From: an uncultured Eubacteriales bacterium
GTDB lineage: Bacteria > Bacillota > Clostridia > Christensenellales > Aristaeellaceae
Direction of reading: 5' to 3'
NCBI GenBank assembly: GCA_902799045.1
Contig: CADBZH010000009.1
Span: forward strand, 37,870 to 101,869
DNA length: 64,000 bases
Shown: positions 6,368 through 13,708 of the stretch, in pieces
How positions within the stretch are numbered: the stretch's first letter is position 1
Layout: each line of letters starts with the position of its first letter
Notes under the pieces: model-generated
Told to the model about the DNA's origin: nothing
Databases searched by the model: none
Seen by the model: the letters and a program-made list of their open reading frames with translations, nothing else
Made by a program: the position numbers and the translations under genes

Positions 6368-7835
6368 TACGAAAACCAGCTGGTGGCAGGCGCACAGGCC
6401 GACGACGCGGCGGCTGGTGCAGCTGTATTCCGCCCTGCTGCACAATGCCTATATCAAGGGCTTCATCGATGGGAGGATCTATACCGGTGGCGCGAAGGCG
6501 GCCTGCGTCCCCGGCCTCAACTGCTATTCCTGTCCCGGCGCGGTGGGCGCCTGTCCGTTGGGCGCGATCCAGAACGCGCTGGCCTCCGCTGGCCACCGGG
6601 CGGGCTGGTATGTGCTGGGCATGCTGCTGCTCTTCGGCGTGATCCTGGGCCGGACGATCTGCGGCTGGCTGTGTCCGATGGGCCTGATCCAGGAGCTGCT
6701 GCATAAAATCCCCACGCCGAAGCTGAAGAAGAGCCGCGTCACCCGGGCGCTGTCCTGGCTGAAGACTGTCGTGCTGGCCGTGTTCGTGGTTGCCATCCCG
6801 CTGGGTTACGGGCTGCGCTATGATATCCCGCTGCCGGCCTTCTGCAAGTACATCTGCCCGGCCGGAACCTTTGAGGGCGCGATGAGCCATCTGGCCAACC
6901 CCGCCAATGCCTCCTTCTACAGCATGCTTGGCCTGCTCTTCACCCGCAAGTTCGTCATCATGCTGGTGATCGGACTGGCGTGCGTGTTCTGCTACCGCAG
7001 CTTCTGCCGCTTCCTCTGCCCGCTGGGGGCGATCTACGGCCTGTTCAACCGCGTGAGTGTCGTCGGCGTGAGGGTGGACGACAGCCGCTGCAACCATTGC
7101 GGCGCGTGTGTGCGGCATTGCGGCATGGACGTGCGGCGGGTGGGCGACCACGAATGCATCCAGTGCGGCAGGTGCATGGACGTCTGCCATCCGGGCGCGA
7201 TTTCCGTCCGGGCGGGCAGGATCATCCTCAAGGCCCCCGGGACGGGCTGCGCGGGTGACGCGCCCGACGCGCCGGACAAGCGCCGCAGGCTCGGCCGGGT
7301 CCTCTGGGGCGCGGCGCTGGCTGTGCTGTGCCTTGCCCTCGTGTGGTTCAACTTCCTGGACCCCGCGGCCACCGAGGCCCCCGCTGTCAGCGATGAAAGC
7401 GACGCGCCCGTCGGGCATGAGGTCGGCCAGCAGCTGGAGGATTTTGCGCTTGAATGCTACGACGGCTCCGAATTCCACCTGGCGGACGCACGGGGGAAGG
7501 TCGTGTTCATCAACCTCTGGGCGACCTACTGCACGCCCTGCATCCACGAACTGCCGTATTTCAGCGAGCTCTGCGCGTCCCATCCGGACGACATTGCCAT
7601 GATCGCCGTGCACTCCAGCCTGGTGACGGAGGACCCGGTGGCGTTCATCGCCGACAAGGGCTTCGCCATGCCCTTCGCGACGGACGATGACGGCGCGGTG
7701 AACGCCATCGTCGGCGGCACGGGTGCGCTGCCGCAGACCATCGTGCTGAACCGCAGGGGCGAGGTAGTCTACAACCGGATCGGCTCCGTTACCCCGGAGG
7801 CGCTCGCGGCGCTGTACGACGAGGCGGATCAATGA
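6360..7835 (+). CDS. Membrane 4Fe-4S protein fused to a TlpA-like thioredoxin domain
   Basis: This 491-residue fusion starts at TTG 6360, overlapping the preceding stop, with GGAG ten bases upstream. The N-terminal part is a NapH/CcoG-type polytopic domain with paired cysteine motifs in its loops: CxxC near residue 55, then CGWLCPMG, CKYICPAG and CRFLCPLG. Two ferredoxin clusters follow, read as CNHCGACVRHC and CIQCGRCMDVC (about 245-280). After one more span (about 315-335) comes an extracytoplasmic TlpA/ResA thioredoxin domain with active site WATYCTPC, ending near residue 491. The order implies electron flow from a cytoplasmic donor through Fe-S clusters and the membrane to a CxxC thiol outside. 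Known relatives often keep the Fe-S and TlpA parts as separate genes. Confidence 0.85.
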   Translation: MDNTKTSWWQAHRPTTRRLVQLYSALLHNAYIKGFIDGRIYTGGAKAACVPGLNCYSCPGAVGACPLGAIQNALASAGHRAGWYVLGMLLLFGVILGRTICGWLCPMGLIQELLHKIPTPKLKKSRVTRALSWLKTVVLAVFVVAIPLGYGLRYDIPLPAFCKYICPAGTFEGAMSHLANPANASFYSMLGLLFTRKFVIMLVIGLACVFCYRSFCRFLCPLGAIYGLFNRVSVVGVRVDDSRCNHCGACVRHCGMDVRRVGDHECIQCGRCMDVCHPGAISVRAGRIILKAPGTGCAGDAPDAPDKRRRLGRVLWGAALAVLCLALVWFNFLDPAATEAPAVSDESDAPVGHEVGQQLEDFALECYDGSEFHLADARGKVVFINLWATYCTPCIHELPYFSELCASHPDDIAMIAVHSSLVTEDPVAFIADKGFAMPFATDDDGAVNAIVGGTGALPQTIVLNRRGEVVYNRIGSVTPEALAALYDEADQ

Positions 7836-7913
7836 CAGGCGGGAAACGGCGTGGAGCGCCGGCCTGGTTTCATTCCGATACGCTCCGGGATGCTTTTCTC
7901 AGATAAGACATAA

Positions 7914-8037
7914 AAGATCCTTCGCTGCGCCCGGGATGACAAACGACGCAATTTCTGTCATCCTGAGCGCAGCGAAGGATCTGTACGAATGAAAAGCCAA
8001 TTACGTTTTGCCCATTCCGCAAGCTTCCGAGAAGAAC
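7914..8037. repeat. Dispersed intergenic repeat, copy 2 (TCCTGAGC family)
   Basis: Inverted words GATCCTTCGCTGCGC and GCGCAGCGAAGGATC flank about 30 bases, and the copy ends in a degenerate TTCCGAGAAGAACC tail. It is homologous to 40-225 and 28220-28366. It fills the gap between two convergent genes. Confidence 0.65.
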
Positions 8038-8064
8038 CAAAACATCGCCCCGGCGGTGATCGCA

Positions 8065-8454
8065 TCAAGGCCGGGGCGATGCTTTGCCCTTGCGCGCCTT
8101 CCCGCACCCGGTCAGCGCATAGCTGGCGCAGACCAGCTCCATGACCTCTTCCTCCGCCGCCTGATCCAGCACGATCGACAGCCACTGTTCCTTGTTCATG
8201 TGGTAGGCCGGCAGAAAGCCGGGGCGCTGGCGCAGGGAGCCGATCAGCAGCGGGTCGCACTTCACGTTCAGGATGTCGACGGGGGCGTCGCCGGGCAGCC
8301 GGAGCGATCGGGGGTGGACGCGCATGAGCAGCGCGAACCACTTTCGGGAACCGCCGTGCCGGAAGACGGCCGCGTCCGGGGTGGAGATCCAGGGATAATC
8401 CGGCTCGACGCCGTAGGCGTCAAGGATACTTTGAATCAGGGATTGTCTGTCCAT
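8065..8454 (-). CDS. MmcQ/YjbR family protein
   Basis: This 129-residue protein belongs to the MmcQ/YjbR family, small double-wing DNA-binding-fold proteins of unknown cellular role. The marks are a start region with AYGVEPDYPW, an internal KWFALLMRV strand, VDILNVKCDP and the ending part GFLPAYHMNKEQWLSIVLD, followed by a helix that ends AEEEVMELVCASYALT. ATG 8454 is preferred over the longer frame because family members begin with an initial helix at that point. It is 7 bases beyond the stop of the diguanylate cyclase on the same strand, so the two are cotranscribed. Confidence 0.85.
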   Translation of the reverse strand: MDRQSLIQSILDAYGVEPDYPWISTPDAAVFRHGGSRKWFALLMRVHPRSLRLPGDAPVDILNVKCDPLLIGSLRQRPGFLPAYHMNKEQWLSIVLDQAAEEEVMELVCASYALTGCGKARKGKASPRP

Positions 8455-8461
8455 TGCTGCG

Positions 8462-9598
8462 TCATCTTCCCGCTTTCGTGCGCTGCTTCTCCTTGTACAG
8501 TTCACCGTCCGCCTGCTCCAGCAGCGCTTCCAGCGACTGGCCGTCCGCGTACTGCGCCACGCCGATGCTCATGGCAAACTTGTAGGGCGGATTGTGCTCG
8601 CGCCGATAGTCGTCGAACCTCTTAAGAATGCCCTGCCTGAAGGCGGTGACGTCGGCGTCATTCTCAAAAAAGCCCAGGATCATGAATTCGTCGCCGCCAT
8701 AGCGGACGAGGATGCCCTTGTGTCCGACCATGGATTCGGTCAACAGGGTCGCGGCGGCGACGAGCGCCTGATCGCCGACCGGATGGCCGTAGGTGTCGTT
8801 GATCTGCTTGAAGCTGTCCAGGTCCATCATCAGCAGGTACAGGCCCTTCTGGGGCCCGGTCTGCTTCACGTATTCCCCAAAGACCCCTTCCAGAGTCTTT
8901 CGGTTGTTCAGGCCGGTGAGGCCGTCCCGTATGATCTCGCTGTCCTGGTCGTTGATGTAGAGCAGCACCAGCGAGACGGCCGCGCACGTCCACGATCCTG
9001 GCATGCCCGTGTAGAACAGGCTGACGATCGAGCCGATGACGGGGATGAAATAGAAGCTCAGCAGGGAGCGCACGGTCTGACGGGGCGTGCGGCGGTTCCC
9101 GCTCAGGAGGCGGGCGACGAGGTGCACCAGGGGAATGGCCAGCATGCCGTAGGCGCCGATCATTTGCAGCCAGAACAGCGGCCCGTGGGCATAGACGTTC
9201 TCGGGAGAGACCGTGAAGACCCACTCCGTCCAGATGGAGAGGACGTTGAGCGCCAGGAAGAACAGCCCCGGCAGCATGACAAGGTTTTGCAGCTTTTTGG
9301 TCATCGTATAGCCCAGCGTTTCCAGCACGTACAGATACCAGATGCAGCCCAGTATGACCCCCGCCGACAGGTACAGCGCGTTGATGCAGCGGTTGGCCAT
9401 GACGGCCCCGGGAAACAGATGCCCCTCCACGAGCAGCCACAGGATGTCCAGCCCCAGCTGGACGATGACGCCATAGACCAGGGAGCGGAACAGCACCCGG
9501 TTCATCTGCTGGTTGACGTTGGCCAGGGTCTGGTGCGCGATGGCGTACAGGATCACCAGGCACAGGGCGTCAAGCTCAATATGGATTGCGGTCGTCAT
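8462..9598 (-). CDS. Membrane-bound diguanylate cyclase (GGDEF)
   Basis: This 378-residue protein has about seven hydrophobic segments in the first 210 residues, then a GGDEF domain. It should make cyclic di-GMP from GTP. The domain starts with RDGLTGLNNRK, includes MMDLDSFKQINDTYGH (metal-binding Asp) and the intact active-site RYGGDEF, and ends with SIGVAQY plus LEQADGELYKEK. No RxxD inhibitory site is obvious five residues before the GGDEF motif. The N-terminal half resembles a 7TM sensor of unknown ligand. ATG 9598 has GAGGATGA upstream, and a promoter at 9680-9709 supports this start over the longer frame. It is the only cyclic-di-GMP enzyme seen here. Confidence 0.9.
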   Translation of the reverse strand: MTTAIHIELDALCLVILYAIAHQTLANVNQQMNRVLFRSLVYGVIVQLGLDILWLLVEGHLFPGAVMANRCINALYLSAGVILGCIWYLYVLETLGYTMTKKLQNLVMLPGLFFLALNVLSIWTEWVFTVSPENVYAHGPLFWLQMIGAYGMLAIPLVHLVARLLSGNRRTPRQTVRSLLSFYFIPVIGSIVSLFYTGMPGSWTCAAVSLVLLYINDQDSEIIRDGLTGLNNRKTLEGVFGEYVKQTGPQKGLYLLMMDLDSFKQINDTYGHPVGDQALVAAATLLTESMVGHKGILVRYGGDEFMILGFFENDADVTAFRQGILKRFDDYRREHNPPYKFAMSIGVAQYADGQSLEALLEQADGELYKEKQRTKAGR

Positions 9599-9679
9599 GC
9601 AATCATCCTCATCCGCTGTATATTGACCGCCTTCAGGAGTCGATCCACCCGGGAAGGCGCTGTTTCTCTCTCGATATAT

Positions 9680-9709
9680 AGTATAGCTTGAAGCCCGGCG
9701 GGGTGTCAA
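9680..9709 (-). promoter_or_regulatory. Sigma-A promoter of the diguanylate cyclase
   Basis: On the minus strand TTGACA (9704-9709), an 18-base spacer and TATACT (9680-9685) point at the diguanylate cyclase gene. The region just downstream, TATATATAG, is AT-rich. Confidence 0.65.
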
Positions 9710-9800
9710 GTGTCGCGCCGGCTGAATTCCAGGAAGGGTTTTCCGCGATGGATGGCGAATGTATAGGGCATTGGGAATGCATGACGGGGGAGGGACGCAC

Positions 9801-10472
9801 GTGGAAAAGCTGACGATTTTGAACAAGCGCGTCGACTTGTTTCGCGGTGAAAGCGCGGACGCGCCGCTGGTGGTGCTGAACGGCGAGGACGGCGAGGGCG
9901 CGGCGATGCGCGATGCGATTCGGTCGCAGACGGACGCGGACTTCGCGCTGGCGGCCATCGGCGGCCTGGACTGGGATCTGGAGCTGACGCCCTGGCCCGC
10001 GAAGGGGATTCGCCGTGGCCAGGATTTCGGCGGTCAGGCGGGAGAATGGCTCTCCGCCCTGACGGGCGAGGTCCTGCCCCGGGTCCTGGCGAAGCTGGGC
10101 GCAAAGCCCCGCTGGACGGGCCTGGCCGGCTATTCGCTGGCGGGACTGTTCGCACTGTGGACGCTGTATCAGTCGGACGTGTTCGACCGCGTTGCCAGCG
10201 GCTCCGGCTCGCTGTGGTATCCGGAGTTTGAGGCCTACGCCGCCGCCAACGCCTTCCGCAGGCCGCCGGAGCGCCTCTACCTGTCGCTCGGGGACCGGGA
10301 AGCCCTGACGAAAAACCCCGTCATGCAGCCCGTGGAAGCCGTCACGCGCCGGCTGGCGGAGCGCTGGTCGGGCGAGAGCCTCGCCATGCGCTTCGAAATC
10401 AACCCCGGCGGGCACTTCAACGACCCGGTGGGGCGCATGGCGCGGGGAATCGCGTGGCTGCTGCAGGGATGA
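9801..10472 (+). CDS. Alpha/beta-hydrolase esterase (Fes/IroE-like fold)
   Basis: This 223-residue protein is an alpha/beta hydrolase. The nucleophile elbow is GYSLAG (GxSxG, about residue 114), followed by LFALWTLYQ, VASGSGSLWYP and, near the end, PGGHF, which supplies the catalytic His. This layout resembles siderophore-esterase-like and predicted acyl-esterase proteins. A ferric-enterobactin role is not implied. GTG 9801 has a strong GGGGGAGGG upstream, whereas the upstream ATGs lack one. A strong terminator follows at 10538-10569. The substrate is unknown. Confidence 0.82.
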   Translation: MEKLTILNKRVDLFRGESADAPLVVLNGEDGEGAAMRDAIRSQTDADFALAAIGGLDWDLELTPWPAKGIRRGQDFGGQAGEWLSALTGEVLPRVLAKLGAKPRWTGLAGYSLAGLFALWTLYQSDVFDRVASGSGSLWYPEFEAYAAANAFRRPPERLYLSLGDREALTKNPVMQPVEAVTRRLAERWSGESLAMRFEINPGGHFNDPVGRMARGIAWLLQG

Positions 10473-10537
10473 GGGCGCCCCGGACGGCGCAAAAAGCGGC
10501 GTCAAGGAGCCGCATTCTGATAATCTCCGCGATCGAC

Positions 10538-10569
10538 AAAAAACCGAAGGCACAGACCTTCGGTTTTTT
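10538..10569. terminator. Bidirectional intrinsic terminator
   Basis: AAAAAACCGAAGG (10538-10550) and CCTTCGGTTTTTT (10557-10569) form a perfect stem with T-runs on both strands. It ends the esterase gene from the left and the sugar-transport operon from the right. Confidence 0.92.
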
Positions 10570-10580
10570 GCGCCATCTTG

Positions 10581-11489
10581 CTATTTCATGATATCTCCGT
10601 AGATCTCCCGGAAGCGGGAGGGCGTGCAATTCTTGGCGTCGCGGAACACGCGGTTGAACGTGGCCACGCTGCCGAAGCCGGCGCTCAGGGCGATCTCCTG
10701 GATGGGCTGGCGGGAGTGGATCAGCAGCTCCTCGGCCATGCTGATGCGCTTGCCCCGCAGGTATTCCGAGAAGGACATACCCAGCTGCTGCTTGAACACG
10801 CGGCTGAAATAGCACTTGGAGAAGCCGGTGAAGTTGCTCACGTCGGTGAGGGTGATGTCCCGCATGTAGTTCTGATCGATGTAGAGGCGGGCGCTGTCCA
10901 CGATCTCCGGGTCGATGCGCTGGCTCTTGTCGTCGAAGCGGGTCATCTCACGGGTCATGTTGAACTGGCCCAGCCGCGCGTACATCTGGATCAGCGCGGC
11001 GTAGCACAGCGAGTTCCACAGGAATTCCCGGCGCTCATAGCAGCTCACCACCTGCGTCAGCAGCGAACGGATGGATTCCACCGATTCAGACTGGCCCGTC
11101 AGGTAGATGGGCGTCTTCAGCAGGCCCTCGATCAGCTGCATATCGCGCATGCCGAAGATGTGATCCGGCTCAAACAGCAGCAGATACCGGGAACTTCCCT
11201 CGTGCATGAACAGGCTGTGCACCCAGTTGGGCGGTATGATCAGCACCTCGTTGCTCTGCACGCGATAGGTGCAGTCGGACACCGAGTAGATCACCTCGCC
11301 GGTGATGGGCATGATGATCTCCACCGCCGAGTGAAAGTGGCTCTCGTAGTGGGAGGGCGTCTCGGAATACCAGACGCGCAGGGAGGAATGCTCGATGTAC
11401 GTCACGTATTCCTGGTTGCCCTTGAGGATGCGGAAACCGTCGGGGAAGCGGCTTCGCGACATGACTTCGGCGGGCGCTTTGTTTTCCAT
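10581..11489 (-). CDS. AraC family regulator with cupin sensor domain
   Basis: This 302-residue protein has an N-terminal cupin-like domain (about residues 30-135, with ESHFHSAVEIIMP) that probably binds a sugar. It ends in a C-terminal AraC DNA-binding domain with two helix-turn-helix units: ITLTDVSNFTGFSKCYFSRV (about 215-234) and IQEIALSAGFGSVATFNRVF (about 266-285). The ATG has GGAGGTGA five bases upstream. It is the last gene of the leftward operon that starts with the sugar-binding protein, 42 bases after the second permease gene. This arrangement suggests that it regulates its own transport operon and perhaps the divergent mannan enzymes. Confidence 0.93.
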   Translation of the reverse strand: MENKAPAEVMSRSRFPDGFRILKGNQEYVTYIEHSSLRVWYSETPSHYESHFHSAVEIIMPITGEVIYSVSDCTYRVQSNEVLIIPPNWVHSLFMHEGSSRYLLLFEPDHIFGMRDMQLIEGLLKTPIYLTGQSESVESIRSLLTQVVSCYERREFLWNSLCYAALIQMYARLGQFNMTREMTRFDDKSQRIDPEIVDSARLYIDQNYMRDITLTDVSNFTGFSKCYFSRVFKQQLGMSFSEYLRGKRISMAEELLIHSRQPIQEIALSAGFGSVATFNRVFRDAKNCTPSRFREIYGDIMK

Positions 11490-11531
11490 GAACTCACCTC
11501 CAGGCGGGTGGGTAGGGGAGAGGCTTCGGGA

Positions 11532-12455
11532 TTATCCCTTCACGCTGCCCAGCACCATGCCGGTGACGAAGTACTTCTGCAGGAAGGGATAGACCACCAG
11601 GATCGGCACCGTGGAGACCACCGTGATGGCGCAGCGGATGGTGACCGGCGTGGTCTTGGACGCCGCGGAGCTGGTCAGCGCTTCCACGGAGGCGTTGGCG
11701 GCGTTGGCGCTCTGGTTGGTGGTTGCCAGCTTCATCTTCAGCAGATACTGAAGGCTGTGCAGCTCCGTCTTGCTGGCGTTGTACAGGTGGGTGTCGAACC
11801 AGCTGTTCCAGCTGCCCACGGCCACGAACAGGGCGACCGTCGCCAGAACCGGCTTGCACAGCGGGAAGATGATCTGCCAGAAGATGCGGATGTCGCCCGC
11901 GCCGTCGATGCGCGCGGATTCCACCAGCGCCTCCGGCAGGCCCGCGATGTAGGTGCGCAGCACCACCATGTTGAAGCAGGAGAACATCGTGGGGATGATG
12001 TAGACCCAGTAGGTGTTGCGCAGGTGCAGCGTCCTGGAAATCAGCAGGTAGTTCGGGATCAGGCCGGCGTTCACGTACATGGTGAGCACCATCATCGTGG
12101 TGATGACCTTGCGCAGCACGTATTCCTTGCGGGTCAGCGTGTAGGCCAGCATGCTGGTCCAGAACAGGTTCAGGACGGTGATGATCACCGTCTTGGAGGC
12201 GGAGATCCAGGCGGCCTGGTACACGGCGGGATCGGACAGGATGGACTCATAGCTCTTGGTGCTGAACACCCGGGGCCACAGGCCGATGCCGGCCTTCAGG
12301 GCGTCGGTGCCGTCGTTGAAGGAGTAGGCCACGGTGTTGATGACCGGATACAGCGTCACGAACATCAGCAGGATCAGGATGACGGTATTGACGATGGGGA
12401 ACGCGACATCATAGTGCTTGCGAACCTTCTGGTTCTGGTAGGATGCGTTGGTCAT
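11532..12455 (-). CDS. Carbohydrate ABC transporter permease, LplC/YtcP type
   Basis: This 307-residue membrane protein has six spans. Its cytoplasmic EAA loop, with EALVESARIDGAG followed by FPLCKPVL (about residues 174-205), contacts the ATPase. It belongs to the LplC/YtcP group, the second permease of oligosaccharide importers. The C-terminus is the family's usual GMVLGSVKG. The ATG has GGAGG upstream and lies 18 bases after the first permease. As in many Clostridia, no ATPase gene is linked, so a shared MsmK-like ATPase elsewhere presumably drives transport. Context suggests beta-manno-oligosaccharides as substrate. Confidence 0.92.
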   Translation of the reverse strand: MTNASYQNQKVRKHYDVAFPIVNTVILILLMFVTLYPVINTVAYSFNDGTDALKAGIGLWPRVFSTKSYESILSDPAVYQAAWISASKTVIITVLNLFWTSMLAYTLTRKEYVLRKVITTMMVLTMYVNAGLIPNYLLISRTLHLRNTYWVYIIPTMFSCFNMVVLRTYIAGLPEALVESARIDGAGDIRIFWQIIFPLCKPVLATVALFVAVGSWNSWFDTHLYNASKTELHSLQYLLKMKLATTNQSANAANASVEALTSSAASKTTPVTIRCAITVVSTVPILVVYPFLQKYFVTGMVLGSVKG

Positions 12456-12473
12456 TTCTGTCGTCCTCCTTCC

Positions 12474-13427
12474 TTAAACCAGCGTGTCTTCGCCGAGGCG
12501 CCTCGAGATGAAGTTGGCGCCGAGCAGCAGTATGATGGCGACCACGCTCTTGAAGATACCAGCGGCGGTGGCCACGCCGAAGTCCATCTGGGAGGTGCCG
12601 TATTCCAGCACGAATACGTCGATGGTGCGGGAGAACTCGGCGGTCAGGCCGTTGCCCAGCAGGTACTGGATCTCGAACCCGGCCTCCATCAGGTGGCCGA
12701 TGTTCATGATCAGCAGGATCACGAAGGTGCTCTTGATGCCCGGCAGGGTGACGTGCAGAATCTTCTGGAAGCGGCCCGCGCCGTCGATGGAGGCGGCCTC
12801 ATAGAGGGCCGGGTCGATGGCGGTCATGGCGGAGATGTAGATGATGGTGCCCCAGCCGACTTCCTTCCAGACGTTGATGATGCCCACCAGCCACCAGAAG
12901 TGCTTGCCCTCGCCCAGCCAGAACACCGGCTGGATGCCCAGGAGGCCAAGCAGGTCATTGACGGGGCCGTTGCTGGCGAAGATGTTCTGGGCCATGGCCA
13001 CGATGATGACCATGGACAGGAAGTGGGGCAGGTAGGTGATGGTCTGCACCGTGCGCTTGAACATCTTCTGGCGGACCTCATTCAGCAGTACCGCCAGCAC
13101 GATGGCGCTCACCGTGCCGAACACCAGGTTGATGAGGCTCATGGCCAGGGTGTTTCGGATCGACAGCAGGAAATCCTGTCGGCTGAACAGCCACTTGAAG
13201 TTGTCGAAGCCGATGTAGGGCGTGATGCCGCGCGCGACGAGCTTCTTGCTGGAATAATCCAGGAAGGCGTTGCGCCAGCCCCACATGGGGAAGTAGTTGA
13301 ACAACAGCACGTACAGGAAAATCGGCACGGACATCAGCGCCAGCTGCCACTGGCTGGCCAGCTTTTGGAAGAACCCCTTCTTCTTCGGGCTGACGTATCT
13401 CGCGGTGCCCTGGGTGTAATTGGTCAT
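12474..13427 (-). CDS. Carbohydrate ABC transporter permease, LplB/YteP type
   Basis: This 317-residue protein is the first permease subunit. After a basic N-terminus it has six spans. The segment MWGWRNAFLDYS after the first span is typical of LplB/YteP proteins. The EAA loop reads ALYEAASIDGAGRFQKILHV (about residues 208-227) and is followed by LPGIK. The ATG at 13427 is preceded by GGGGGAT and matches the expected N-terminus. A longer frame from 13535 would read into an intergenic repeat. It lies beyond a probable leaky terminator that follows the binding-protein gene. Confidence 0.93.
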   Translation of the reverse strand: MTNYTQGTARYVSPKKKGFFQKLASQWQLALMSVPIFLYVLLFNYFPMWGWRNAFLDYSSKKLVARGITPYIGFDNFKWLFSRQDFLLSIRNTLAMSLINLVFGTVSAIVLAVLLNEVRQKMFKRTVQTITYLPHFLSMVIIVAMAQNIFASNGPVNDLLGLLGIQPVFWLGEGKHFWWLVGIINVWKEVGWGTIIYISAMTAIDPALYEAASIDGAGRFQKILHVTLPGIKSTFVILLIMNIGHLMEAGFEIQYLLGNGLTAEFSRTIDVFVLEYGTSQMDFGVATAAGIFKSVVAIILLLGANFISRRLGEDTLV

Positions 13428-13501
13428 GGCAATCCCCCCGGTTTGTTTATTTTGGTCGGTTTTCCAAATTCCGGGTTGGAGGAGGATTCCCACAATCTCT
13501 C

Positions 13502-13640
13502 CGGCCTGCTTCGCATGCCGCCTCCCTTTAAACAAGGGTGGCTGATATGCCGCGCGTCAGCCTTGCCTCCCCTGTGTAAGGGGAGGCGGCACGCGGTGCC
13601 GGAGGGGTTGTCGGAGAGGTGTTATGTCTCCCAGCCCACA
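13502..13640. repeat. Dispersed repeat (CTCCCC...GGAGGGGTTG family) between binding-protein and permease genes
   Basis: The stretch contains GCCTCCCCTGTGTAAGGGGAGGC, a near-perfect palindrome, and ends with GCCGGAGGGGTTGT. Related sequences are at 36140-36196 and 56845-57030, and a fragment is at 17980-18040. It has inserted into an otherwise tight operon. Confidence 0.6.
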
Positions 13641-13645
13641 ATTTG

Positions 13646-13680
13646 AAAAACCGGGGGGAGAGAGGAAACTCTCTCCCCCT
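13646..13680 (-). terminator. Intra-operon terminator between binding protein and permeases
   Basis: An 11-bp perfect stem, GGGGGAGAGAG / CTCTCTCCCCC (13654-13664 and 13669-13679), with a four-base loop is followed on the minus strand by GGTTTTTC. It lies 29 bases beyond the binding-protein stop. Such a partial terminator would give much more binding protein than permease, as is usual in these operons. Confidence 0.75.
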
Positions 13681-13708
13681 GGCGTGTCAGTCGAGATGGC
13701 CCTGCTGA

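Noticed and set aside
9801-10472. Enterobactin esterase proper
   Set aside because: Only the general esterase fold and GxSxG are shared. No siderophore uptake genes are in the neighbourhood.
10578-13646. A 1,022-codon plus-strand open frame across the transport operon
   Set aside because: The minus-strand genes have clear families, starts and ribosome-binding sites. The plus-strand frame is His/Gln/Val-rich shadow sequence.
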